NCBI GenBank assembly: GCA_963769255.1
Contig: CAVYKV010000001.1
Span: 3,100,001 to 3,164,000 of the forward strand
Direction: 5' to 3'
DNA: 64,000 nt
DNA from: JAKACA01 sp963769255
GTDB lineage: Bacteria > Actinomycetota > Acidimicrobiia > Acidimicrobiales > Bog-793
The notes below the pieces were generated by a model. It searched no databases. It was not told where the DNA came from and saw only the letters and a list, made by a program, of their open reading frames with translations. Positions 56,001-64,000 of the stretch are shown here, piece by piece. Each line of letters opens with the position of its first letter. Position 1 is the first letter of the stretch. The translations under genes were made by a program, and so were the position numbers.

Positions 56001-58006
56001 TGCCCCTGCCCGTGCCGAACCTGGACGACCGCCGCTTCCAGGATCTCGTCGACGACGCCAAGCGGCTCGTGCAGCAACGCTGCCCGGAGTGGAGCGACCA
56101 CAACGTCTCCGACCCCGGCGTCACCCTCATCGAGACGTTCGCCTTCATGGTCGACCAGCTCTTCTACCGGCTCAACCGGGTGCCCGACCTCCACTACGTG
56201 AAGTTCCTGGAGATGATCGGCGTGCGCCAGTTCCCGCCCGTTGCCGCCCGCGGCTACGTGACGTTCTGGCTCTCGGCCCCCACGCCGTCGACCGTGCAGG
56301 TCCCCCGCAACACCGAGGTGGCGACCGTGCGGACCGACGCCGAGGAGGCGGTCGTCTTCCGCGTGGACGAGCCGTTGCCCATCGTCCCCTGCGAGCTCCT
56401 GCTCATGAGGAGCCAGACGGCGGCGCGGGCGGAGGCCGCCGGGGCATCGGCCATGGTCGACCACCACGAGGCCGTCATGCGGGCGCGCCGGGAAGCGGGG
56501 CAGGCCTCCGGCCCCCCGGCGGCGCTCGCCTGTTTCGCCGAGGTCCCGGCCGCCGGCGACGCTCTCTACGTCGGCCTGAGCGACCCCGTGCCCCGCTGCG
56601 CCGTGGCGCTGCGCTTCGAGTGCCACATCGAGGGGATCGGCGTCGACCCGACCCGCCCGCCCTTGCGATGGGAAGCCTTCGACGGCCGCCAATGGCAGCC
56701 GTGCGAGGTCGACCGCGACTCCACCGGCGGGCTCAACCGCGACGGCGACGTCGTGCTGCACGTGCCGGCCGGCCACACCGCCTCCGTCATCGACGGCGAG
56801 CGGGCGGGCTGGTTGCGGGCGATCGTCCTGGCGGCCGCCGAGGGGCAGCCCGCCTACTCGGCCTCGCCACAGATCGACTCCGCCCGGGCCTTCACGATCG
56901 GTGGCACCACGACGGTCGTGAACGCCGAGCTCGTGTCCGGCGAGGTGCTCGGCATCTCGAGCGGCGTGCCCGGCCAGCGCTTCGTGCTTCAGCACGGGCC
57001 CGTGCTGCAAGGCGACGGCGAAGCCGTCGTCGAGGTGGCGGCCGAGGAGGGCTGGGAGCCGTGGGCGGAGGTCGACAACTTCGCCGAGAGCGGTCCGTTC
57101 GACCACCATGTCGTGCTCGACCGCCGCAGTGGCCACGTGCTCTTCGGGCCGCAGGTGCGTCAGAGCGACGGCGCCGTCACGCAGTACGGGGGGGTGCCGC
57201 CGAAGGGGGCGACGATCCGGGTGCCCACCTACGCCATCGGGGGCGGCAACCGTGGCGACGTCGGCAAGCACGCCATCTCGGTGCTGCGCTCCACCATCCC
57301 CTTCGTCTCGCGGGTGGAGAACCGCGCCGCGGCCGGGGGAGGCGTCGACGGCGAGACGCTCGAAGAAACGAAGATCCGCGGCCCCCTCGTCCTCCGCACC
57401 CGCAACCGGGCGGTGACGGCAGAGGACTTCGAGCACCTCGCCCGGCAGGCGGCACCGGAGGTGGCCCGCGTGCGCTGCCTGCCGGTCGGTTCGGGCGACG
57501 GTGCCGACGCCAACGGCGTCCGCGTCCTCGTGGTCCCGGCGGCGGAGAGCGACGAGGTCGGGCGGCTTCGTTTCGAGCAGCTCATCCCGCCTGTCGGCGT
57601 CCTCGAACGGGTCGCCGGGTACCTGGACGAGCGTCGGACCCTGGGTGCCCGCGTCTCGGTCGAGCCGCCCTTCTACCAGGGTCTCACGGCCGTCGTGCGC
57701 ATCCGCGCCCGGCAGCGTGCCGACCCGGCCGAGGTCGAACAGGAGGGGCGTCGGGCGCTCTACACCTACTTCCACCCCATCGTGGGAGGCCCCGGCGGCA
57801 CCGGCTGGCCCTTCGGCCGCCCCGTGCGGGTGGGAGAGCTCTACGCCGTCCTGCAGGGGGTACCCGGCGTGGACTACCTCGAGGACGCCCGCCTCTTCCC
57901 GGCCGATCCCCTCACGGGAGACCGGGGTGAGGCCGTGAGCCAGATGCTCATCGACGCCCATGCCCTCGTGTTCAGCTACGAGCACGTCCTGCGGGTGGAA
58001 GCGTGA
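56000..58006 (+). CDS. Baseplate J/gp6-like wedge protein (Afp11/Cis11-like)
   Basis: A 668-residue baseplate protein. The N-terminus LDDRRFQDLVDDAKRLVQQRCPEWSDHNVSDPGVTLIETFAFMVDQLFYRLNRVPD is typical, the middle is a beta-rich insert, and residues from about 455 (RTRNRAVTAEDFEHLARQAAPEVARVRCLPVG, later SVEPPFYQGLTAVVRIRARQ) are baseplate J. It connects wedges and triggers sheath contraction. It overlaps the tail protein I gene by 4 bases. Confidence 0.94.
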   Translation: MPLPVPNLDDRRFQDLVDDAKRLVQQRCPEWSDHNVSDPGVTLIETFAFMVDQLFYRLNRVPDLHYVKFLEMIGVRQFPPVAARGYVTFWLSAPTPSTVQVPRNTEVATVRTDAEEAVVFRVDEPLPIVPCELLLMRSQTAARAEAAGASAMVDHHEAVMRARREAGQASGPPAALACFAEVPAAGDALYVGLSDPVPRCAVALRFECHIEGIGVDPTRPPLRWEAFDGRQWQPCEVDRDSTGGLNRDGDVVLHVPAGHTASVIDGERAGWLRAIVLAAAEGQPAYSASPQIDSARAFTIGGTTTVVNAELVSGEVLGISSGVPGQRFVLQHGPVLQGDGEAVVEVAAEEGWEPWAEVDNFAESGPFDHHVVLDRRSGHVLFGPQVRQSDGAVTQYGGVPPKGATIRVPTYAIGGGNRGDVGKHAISVLRSTIPFVSRVENRAAAGGGVDGETLEETKIRGPLVLRTRNRAVTAEDFEHLARQAAPEVARVRCLPVGSGDGADANGVRVLVVPAAESDEVGRLRFEQLIPPVGVLERVAGYLDERRTLGARVSVEPPFYQGLTAVVRIRARQRADPAEVEQEGRRALYTYFHPIVGGPGGTGWPFGRPVRVGELYAVLQGVPGVDYLEDARLFPADPLTGDRGEAVSQMLIDAHALVFSYEHVLRVEA

Positions 58007-58606
58007 CGGCGCCGGCCGCACTGCCGCAGGCGCCCAGCCCGCCGCCCGCCCCGAAACGACCCCGTGCGGGCGGACGGGGGGCGGCCGAGGCGGGCTGCTG
58101 CCCCACGCCGCATCCCTTCTCCGACCTGCTGCCGGCGATGTTCCAGGACGACGACTTCGTGCTGCGTTTCGTCGCCGGCCTCGACGACGTGCTGGCCCCG
58201 GCGCTCGTCGCCCTCGACTGCCTCTGGAGCTACTTCGACCCGTTGCTGACGCCCGTCGACTTCCTCGAGTTCCTGGCGGGCTGGGTCGGGCTCGCCGGCG
58301 AGCAGACGTGGCCGGAGGAGAACCGCCGCGCCCTCGTCCTGCAGGCGGCCGAGCTCTACCGCTGGCAGGGCACGGCCGCCGGCCTGTCCGCCCACCTCCG
58401 CATCTGCACCGGCGGCGAACCGGAGAATCCTCGACCCGGGCGGGGTGAGCTGGTCGCAAACACCCCTCGGGGCGCTCCCGGGCGAGGAGGGCGGGGAGAT
58501 CGTGGTGCGGGTCGGCGGTGCCGACGCCGCCCGGTTGAACGAGGTGGAGGAGATCGTGCGGATGTCCAAGCCGGCGCACGTGCGCCACCGGGTCGAGGTG
58601 GGCTGA
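58003..58606 (+). pseudogene. Tail protein I-like wedge protein (Afp12/Cis12-like), frameshifted at 58426
   Basis: The GTG at 58003 starts a Pro-rich segment, then FSDLLPAMFQDDDFVLRFVAGLDDVLAPALVALDCLWSYFDPLLTPVDFLEFLAGW and WQGTAAGLSAHLRICTGGEPE. After this the frame goes off into Arg-rich nonsense. The proper end (ILDPGGVSWSQTPLG, VRVGGADAARLNEVEEIVRM, KPAHVRHRVEVG) is in the +1 frame and stops at 58606, 1 base before the next gene. Removing one A at 58425-58427 restores 200 residues. Since the baseplate needs this protein, a sequence error is a fair alternative. Confidence 0.85.
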
Positions 58607-58607
58607 G

Positions 58608-60461
58608 GTGCTGGGTTTCTCGCGCACGGGACGCCGCCCGGCGCCCACGCATCTGCCGGCGCGGGCGGCGGCGGGCCGCCAGGGCACGGCGACGCAGCGC
58701 AAGGTCCTCGATCTGCAGCGCCTCGCCGGCAACCGGGCCGTCTCGGCCCTCCTCGGGACGTCGCCGTCGGTGTGGGCCCCCTCGGCGGCCGGCCGTGCCC
58801 CGACCCTGCAACGGCACGCCTCCTGGGAGCACACGATGCTCGGGGACACCGACCCGAAGCAGCTCGGCAACGCCGCCGTCCCCGGCCAGGCCCGTGAGCA
58901 CGTCCTCCAGCAGGAGCTGCTGCGGGCGCTCTTCTTCCGGGACGACGCCTTCAAGAACCCGACCGAGTCCGCTGACTTCAAGGACGTGAAGTGGATCCGG
59001 CTGCGGGGATCGGGGCTCTGGGTCAGCTACGGCGAGATGACCTCGCTGGCCGACTGGATGCCGCCGAACTTCGACACGCTGCCGGCGGCCGATGTCCTCC
59101 CCGGCCTGCAGCGCATGCGCCAGGACACGAGCGAGAAGGTGATGGGAATGCTGTTGCCCGGGGCGCCGGGCGCCGCCAAGATGATCGCCGGCGAGTTCCA
59201 GGGAGCGGCCACCATCTCCGGTGCGAAGGGATGGGCCTTCGACGAGGCCGGCGTGGAGAGCGACAAGGCGGTCGACGCCTCGACGGCCGCCCTCGGGGCG
59301 GACCGGTACCTCAGCCTCGTGGCCCGCAACGCCTGCCACTTCGCCCCCCTCAGCTGGCACCGCTGGGCCGAGTTCCACCAAAGCGCCAGCGACTTCGCCC
59401 TCGCCTACTACCGGACGAACGCCGAGGTGCGCCCGCTCAAGGACGTCGACACGACGGCCGACGAGAACGTCCGCCAGGCATGGCTGCAAACCGGCTACGG
59501 CGAGCACTTCCTGCAGGACTCCTTCGCCGCCGGCCACCTCATCAACAAGACCCTCGTGATGCAGTGGTTCGTCGACTACGTCAACAGCCTCGCCTCTCCC
59601 TGGTGGGATTACATCGGTGGCTGGATCGTGAACGCCACGAGACCGTGGTACGGCATGCCCGACTCCGACGTGATGGAGAACATGGGCACGGCCGAGCAGC
59701 CCGACATGGCCGGCAGGGACCGTTACAGCTCCCCCGGGAACGCCCCGAGTCTCGCCGAGGAGTGGAGGGCCGGGTTCGCCCCGACGGATCCGCAGACCAC
59801 CCAGGAGCGGGCGACCCGGGAGCAGCGCATCGGGGGCTCGGGCGTGCGGGCCTCCAACGGGCGCTCCCGCGAGTACAACTACGAGTCGTACCTCCAGTTC
59901 CTCAACAGCAGCTTCCTATCACTGGCGGCCGGCAACACGCACGACTACTTCAACCACCGCGGCCTCTACGTCAGCAACGGGAACGGGGACGTGCTGAAGG
60001 TCGGTGGCGACAACAGCCTGCTCGAGAAGTCCGATCCCAAAGGCGCCGAGATGGCGGCCGAGGCGAGCAAGCGGTCGCAGCGGGCCATCGACGACCTCCT
60101 CACGAAGGGATCCACCGACCTCTCGGTCGATGCCATCTGGCGGCTCGTCCCGACGTCGGTCTTCGCGGCCCCCTGGCAGGACTGGAGATCGGGGAGCATG
60201 TTCGGCACGCGCATCACGGGACGCTGGTACGGCCTCGAGGAGTGGCACGACGAGGTACTGCACGACATCTGCATCCACGAGATCTTCCCCGACGCCGTCG
60301 ACTCCGTCTCCAGCAAGGCCGTGCGGCTGCTCAGCCCGGAGCTCAGCGACAGCGGCGTCGACAAGCTGCAGGAGAACCTGGATCCCGCCCTGCCGGCTCC
60401 TCCCCTCCCGGAGGACATCGGCGACTTCGTCAGCCCGAAGGGGGGATCGCAGGCGGGTTGA
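58608..60461 (+). CDS. Candidate eCIS effector: LQR-motif protein with zinc-phospholipase-C-like signature
   Basis: A 617-residue protein starting at GTG 58608 at the end of the structural operon. Residues 32-49 carry VLDLQRLAGNRAVSALL, the motif shared with the DUF4157 and helical proteins. A central region has HFAPLSWHRWAEFHQSASDFALAYY and GYGEHFLQDSFAAGHLIN, with His300, Asp304, His310 and Asn313 spaced as H-x3-D-x5-H-x2-N, the layout of the zinc-dependent phospholipase C signature. NTHDYFNHRGLYVS gives further His residues. No signal peptide is present, as expected for tube-loaded cargo. Lipase, nuclease or other zinc hydrolase activity is inference. Confidence 0.72.
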   Translation: MLGFSRTGRRPAPTHLPARAAAGRQGTATQRKVLDLQRLAGNRAVSALLGTSPSVWAPSAAGRAPTLQRHASWEHTMLGDTDPKQLGNAAVPGQAREHVLQQELLRALFFRDDAFKNPTESADFKDVKWIRLRGSGLWVSYGEMTSLADWMPPNFDTLPAADVLPGLQRMRQDTSEKVMGMLLPGAPGAAKMIAGEFQGAATISGAKGWAFDEAGVESDKAVDASTAALGADRYLSLVARNACHFAPLSWHRWAEFHQSASDFALAYYRTNAEVRPLKDVDTTADENVRQAWLQTGYGEHFLQDSFAAGHLINKTLVMQWFVDYVNSLASPWWDYIGGWIVNATRPWYGMPDSDVMENMGTAEQPDMAGRDRYSSPGNAPSLAEEWRAGFAPTDPQTTQERATREQRIGGSGVRASNGRSREYNYESYLQFLNSSFLSLAAGNTHDYFNHRGLYVSNGNGDVLKVGGDNSLLEKSDPKGAEMAAEASKRSQRAIDDLLTKGSTDLSVDAIWRLVPTSVFAAPWQDWRSGSMFGTRITGRWYGLEEWHDEVLHDICIHEIFPDAVDSVSSKAVRLLSPELSDSGVDKLQENLDPALPAPPLPEDIGDFVSPKGGSQAG

Positions 60462-60478
60462 GCCCTTCGGCCGGCCTG

Positions 60479-63409
60479 TTACCGGTGGGCCGCCAGCCGC
60501 CCGGCCGGCTCGGGACCCACTCCGAGGTCCGCCAGCACCCGGGCATAGTCGGCCGTCGCCCGGGCGGCGGCGGCGACGTCGCCGACGGCCTCGTGGGCGG
60601 CGATGGCCATGCGCCAGAGCCCGTCGCGGTAGCGGTCGATCTCGAGCCCGCGAACGGCCGCCCGCAAGGCCCCGGCGGCGTCACCGGCATGAAGCAGGCG
60701 CCTCGCCAGCTCCTCGGCGGCGTCCGTCGCCCGCATGCGAAGCAGCTCGCGCTCCTCGAGGAGCCAGTCCGCCGTCCCCTCGCCGGCGAGGAGGTCACCG
60801 CGGTACGCCTCGAGCGCTTCGGCGAGAGCGGCCACGGCATCGGCCTCACGGCCCGCTACGCCGGCGGCGCGGGCGGAGCGAAGCAGCTCTTTGAATCGCG
60901 GCACGTCCGCCTCGGCCGAGTCGAGCTCCAGGGCGTAGCCGTCGCCGCGTCGGCTGATGAGCGCTCCGCCCAAGGGCAGCGACGCCGCCTCGGAGCCGTC
61001 GCCGTCGGGCGCCGGCCTCCCGCCGGCGAGAACGTCGAGGAACTTGCGCAGTGAGCTGATCGCCACCTGGAGGTTCCGCGTGGCGGCGTCGCCGTTGGCC
61101 GACCAGAGCGAGGCGGAGAGGACGTCGCGGTGGACGACGCTGCCGGCGTTGACGGCGAGCAGGTGGAGGACGGAGCGCACCTTCGGCTGGGCGCGCGACA
61201 TGTCGACCCGCCGCCCGCCCAGGGTCAGCTCGAAGTCCCCGAAGCACCGCAACCGCACCGTGCCGTCGACTCCCGTACGGGACCGTTCGCCGGCCGAGGG
61301 CCGCAGCCGCTCCGCCAACCGCGACCAGAAGGCGGCGTCGGCGGGACGCAGGCCCGGCGGCGGGTTCGTGTGCGGACGAGTCGACGTCGGCGGCGAGCCA
61401 AGCTCCTCGGCGAGGAAGGCGACGCCGGAACACCCGATCGAGCGTCCCAGCCGCTCGGCCGCCCGCAGGGCCGGCTCGGCCTCGGCGGAGCCGCTGCGCT
61501 GCGCCGCGATGGCCACGAGGAGTGTCGACCAGGCCTCGAGCGTCCGCGAGCCAAGTCCCTGCGCGAGATCGAGCGAGCGGGCGGCGAGCTCGCCGGCGGC
61601 GGAGCCGTCCTCGCCGCCGAACACGCTGGCGGTGCCGTGGACGAGCCCGAGGAGGCTCTCCGCCCACGGGTTGCGGGTGTCTGCGAGGGCTTCGGAGGCT
61701 GCAGCCGCCGCTTGCAGGACGAGGGCGGCGTCGGCCCCGGCGAGCAGCTGGAGGAGGCGCATGATCCAGGGCGGCAGGCTCGCCTCCAGGGCGTCGGCGG
61801 CAGTGGCCGCCAGCTCGCCGGCTCCGTGCCGTCCGAGCATGCGAGCGGCCACGGCGGCGGCGAGCGTCGCCCAGCGCTCGAGCGCCGGGCTGGCCAGACC
61901 GGTTCCGACGGCGAGCAGCTCCCAGGCGCGCGCCGGGCTGCCGGCGAGGAGAGCGACGAGGGCGTCCACGAGGCGGTCGACCGGCTCGGCGCCGGCCGAT
62001 GGGGCGACGGTGCCGGGGCCGGCCGTGCAGGCCTGGCGGAGCGCCCCCGACCAGCCCACGAGCACCATCGACCGGGGCTCGACCCACCCCTCGAGGGCCA
62101 TGAGCTCCTCGGTGCAGGTGCGGGCGAGCCGGGGGACGTCGGCCAGCTTCTCCGCCTGACGGAAGCCGTCGAGGGCCTGCGCCCAGCGGCCGGCCAGCAC
62201 CTGCCGGCGCGAGCGTGCCAACAGCACCCAGGCGTCGCTGCCGGCAACGACCGCCGGCACCGGCTCCCACCAGGTGGCAGGGGCGTCGAGCAGCTCCCCG
62301 CCCGAGCAGGCGAGCAAGCGGCCGGCCGACTCCCAGTCCTGCGCCCGGCAGTAGGCGCGCCACGCCTCACCGAGCACGCCCTCGCCTTCGAGGAGACGTG
62401 CCGCCCGCAGGCAGTGTAGGCGGGCCGCCTCCTCGCCGGAGCGCTCCACGAGCAGCTGCTCGAGGTGCCCCCGCAGCACCTCGTGCATGCGGTAGGTGAC
62501 GGCGTCGGTCGTCGTCAGGAAGAGGTGGCGGGCCGCCAGCTCCTCGAGGACGGCAGCGCTGTCGTGGCGGCCGAGCAGGGTGTCACAGGTGGATCCGGAG
62601 AGAGCACCGAGCACGCTCGAGTCGATGAGGAAACCTCGCAGGTCGTCCTCCAGACCCGCCAGCACGTTCTCGGTGAGGTAGTCGCGGCAGGTTCTCAATC
62701 GGGAGGGCAGTGAGACCAACATCTGACGGCGGTAGGCAGCGGGCCTCCCGGCGATGGCGAGATGGAAGAGGTGCAGGCCGGCCGCCCAGCCGCCCGTGCG
62801 GCGGGCGAGCTCGGCGATCTCCTCCGGCGGGAGGTCGTGACCGTGGTGACGGAGAAAGAGATCCGAGACCTCCCACGACCGGAAACGCAGGTCATCGGGC
62901 CCGATCTCGAGGAGATCGCCGCCCACGCGCCGGCGGCTCAGGTCGAGGGCCGGCGGCTGGCGGCCCGACAGCACCAGGTGCAGCCAGGGAGGCAAGCCAT
63001 TGACGAGCTGCCCGAGCACGTCTGCGGCGCGGGAGCCGGCCAGCACGTGGGTGTCGTCGACGATGAGGAGGACATCCTCCGCGTCGACTCGCTGCAGGTT
63101 GTCGAGAAAGGCCTGCACCGAGGGCGGCGCCGAACCGCCGGCTTCCGTGGACGGTGGCAGCAGCTCGGACAGGTGCCGGACGAGCCCGAGGTCGTCCAGC
63201 GTCGTCCGGTCCGCCTCGTACCACAGGACCGTCCGGGCCGAGCCGTGGTCGCGGCGGGCGAAGCCGGCGAGCAGCCAGCTCTTGCCGGAGCCGGCCGGGG
63301 CGGCCACGACCGTCAGGGGCACCTGCCAGCTCTGCTCGAGCTTGGCGGAGAGACGCGGGCGCTCGAGCGTCCGGACCAGGGGGATGCGGCTCCGGGCGGG
63401 AAGACCCAT
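60479..63409 (-). CDS. STAND-type ATPase with C-terminal SARP/BTAD DNA-binding region
   Basis: A 976-residue regulator; the ATG at 63409 (MGLPARSRIPLVRT) has GAGGAGCG upstream. The N-terminal NTPase is MalT/LAL-like: VVAAPAGSGKSWLLAGF (Walker A) and DVLLIVDDTHVLAGS (Walker B). A long TPR-like helical middle follows. The C-terminal 250 residues are a SARP unit: winged helix VRLRCFGDFELTLGGRRVDMSRAQPKVRSVLHLL and BTAD region FKELLRSARAAGVAGREADAV and ADWLLEERELLRM. In most SARPs the DNA-binding part is N-terminal, so the order is reversed here. It converges on the effector gene and may control the injection locus. Confidence 0.88.
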   Translation of the reverse strand: MGLPARSRIPLVRTLERPRLSAKLEQSWQVPLTVVAAPAGSGKSWLLAGFARRDHGSARTVLWYEADRTTLDDLGLVRHLSELLPPSTEAGGSAPPSVQAFLDNLQRVDAEDVLLIVDDTHVLAGSRAADVLGQLVNGLPPWLHLVLSGRQPPALDLSRRRVGGDLLEIGPDDLRFRSWEVSDLFLRHHGHDLPPEEIAELARRTGGWAAGLHLFHLAIAGRPAAYRRQMLVSLPSRLRTCRDYLTENVLAGLEDDLRGFLIDSSVLGALSGSTCDTLLGRHDSAAVLEELAARHLFLTTTDAVTYRMHEVLRGHLEQLLVERSGEEAARLHCLRAARLLEGEGVLGEAWRAYCRAQDWESAGRLLACSGGELLDAPATWWEPVPAVVAGSDAWVLLARSRRQVLAGRWAQALDGFRQAEKLADVPRLARTCTEELMALEGWVEPRSMVLVGWSGALRQACTAGPGTVAPSAGAEPVDRLVDALVALLAGSPARAWELLAVGTGLASPALERWATLAAAVAARMLGRHGAGELAATAADALEASLPPWIMRLLQLLAGADAALVLQAAAAASEALADTRNPWAESLLGLVHGTASVFGGEDGSAAGELAARSLDLAQGLGSRTLEAWSTLLVAIAAQRSGSAEAEPALRAAERLGRSIGCSGVAFLAEELGSPPTSTRPHTNPPPGLRPADAAFWSRLAERLRPSAGERSRTGVDGTVRLRCFGDFELTLGGRRVDMSRAQPKVRSVLHLLAVNAGSVVHRDVLSASLWSANGDAATRNLQVAISSLRKFLDVLAGGRPAPDGDGSEAASLPLGGALISRRGDGYALELDSAEADVPRFKELLRSARAAGVAGREADAVAALAEALEAYRGDLLAGEGTADWLLEERELLRMRATDAAEELARRLLHAGDAAGALRAAVRGLEIDRYRDGLWRMAIAAHEAVGDVAAAARATADYARVLADLGVGPEPAGRLAAHR

Positions 63410-63581
63410 CACCGCTCCTCGCCCCACATCTCGTCAGGATGCATGCCGAACGTCCCCGGAATGGCGCCGCCGAACCGCCGGCACGAGTCTCGTATCGGTG
63501 CCGGACGGCGTCAAGGGGGAGTTGCCCCTACGCGAGGGAGTCGCGGGTACCGGCTGTCATGCCTTCTGCGCGTGACGGTGC

Positions 63582-63600
63582 CGTGCCATGACATGGCACG
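63582..63600. promoter_or_regulatory. 19-bp perfect inverted repeat upstream of the SARP regulator
   Basis: CGTGCCATGACATGGCACG has two perfect 9-bp arms around a single base. It lies 173 bases upstream of the regulator start, in the 242-base gap before the phosphotriesterase-like gene. A one-base loop and absence of a T run speak against a terminator, so an operator is more likely. Confidence 0.5.
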
Positions 63601-63651
63601 ATCGTCCTCAGGGGTCGACCGCAGCCCCTGCCGTGCCCGCCAGTGCCCGCC

Positions 63652-64000
63652 TCACCCCACGCTGAGCAGGCGCCTCGGATTCTCCACGGTGAGCGTGTCG
63701 ATGAGATCGTCGGTCACGCCAGCCTCACGGAGCTTCGGGACGATCGCCTCTTGCAGATAGGAGTAGCCGTTGCCCCCGAACCGCTTCAGGCGTTCCATGG
63801 TGCAGACGTCCTGAGAGAGCAGGATCTGACTCTCAAGGCGTCTCTCCAACAGCTCGAGCAACAGGCCGAGGATCATCGGCTCCCCGAAGCGAAGGTACGG
63901 GGCGTTGTAGCCCAACCCATCGAACTCGATGGAGGCACCCAGGTTCAGCAGTTCGAGGTAGTAGTCGAGGTCCGGATAACCGTCGCAGTGACCGATAATG
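63652..64000 (-). CDS. Phosphotriesterase-family hydrolase, C-terminal part (5' end beyond window)
   Basis: The frame is open from the right edge to the stop at 63652, giving about 116 residues. IIGHCDGYPDLDYYLELLNLGASIEFDGLG carries the metal-binding His of the PTE family and the DGLG region; QILLSQDVCTMERLKRFGGNGYSYL gives the Asp ligand (LSQDVC), and IVPKLREAGVTDDLIDTLTVENPRRLLS is the conserved C-terminus. Members act as lactonases or phosphotriesterases. It is transcribed toward the SARP regulator and separated from it by 242 bases. Confidence 0.85.
   Translation of the reverse strand, partial: IIGHCDGYPDLDYYLELLNLGASIEFDGLGYNAPYLRFGEPMILGLLLELLERRLESQILLSQDVCTMERLKRFGGNGYSYLQEAIVPKLREAGVTDDLIDTLTVENPRRLLSVG

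Noticed and set aside
48024..58606. Prophage or type VI secretion system
   Set aside because: No capsid, portal, terminase or TssJLM genes; AAA+ Cis15-type ATPase, Pvc16-like cap, DUF4157 and LysM hub together mark an eCIS.

Overview
The window is about 70% GC DNA with short intergenic gaps and many ATGA/GTGA start-stop overlaps. F420-type luciferase-like oxidoreductase, SARP/STAND and PucR regulators, a ureABCFGD urease operon without ureE, and a contractile injection locus with actinobacterial-style membrane proteins all point to an actinobacterium, perhaps of the Acidimicrobiia type. The lineage is inference; no rRNA or tRNA gene was found.

The left part (1-36,815) is a patchwork of catabolic operons. 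1-7,985 (+) is a tightly coupled operon: thiolase, alpha/beta hydrolase, CoA-transferase, DUF1330-isochorismatase fusion, amidase, ACMSD-type amidohydrolase, and the FAD and 2Fe-2S subunits of a molybdenum hydroxylase whose large subunit is absent. 7,960-15,463 (-) holds an alcohol dehydrogenase, a TetR regulator, the urease operon and a creatinase/ectoine-hydrolase-like M24 protein. 15,855-23,707 has a TIM-barrel isomerase-like gene, then a minus-strand operon (deacetylase, two SDRs, ureohydrolase, flavoprotein) facing a PucR regulator. 23,775-28,161 (-) is a tcuAB-like tricarballylate module with an LLM oxidoreductase and an epimerase. It diverges from a GntR/FCD regulator that precedes a DapD-like protein, a ThDP enzyme, a Dabb protein and an aldehyde dehydrogenase. 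A lone Tat-lipoprotein solute-binding protein with a predicted leaderless promoter ends this part.

The right part (36,822-60,461) is a phage-tail-like contractile injection system (eCIS/CIS). Structural genes at 48,024-58,606 encode sheath, two tube proteins, assembly proteins, LysM baseplate hub, VgrG-like spike, gp25, baseplate J and tail protein I. The AAA+ ATPase and Pvc16-like cap lie at 42,686-45,521. The PAAR tip sits in a separate minus-strand operon with three predicted membrane or surface proteins. A HELTH metallopeptidase-like DUF4157 protein, an uncharacterised helical protein, and a 617-residue protein with a zinc-phospholipase-C-like signature carry an LQRxxGNxAV motif and are candidate cargo. 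A STAND-SARP regulator and the end of a phosphotriesterase-like gene close the window.

Six genes are each interrupted by what looks like one extra base (CoA-transferase, SDR, tcuA, ThDP enzyme, Pro-rich eCIS protein, tail protein I). Because all six are +1 and the reading frames are otherwise well conserved, sequence or assembly error is at least as likely as true gene decay.
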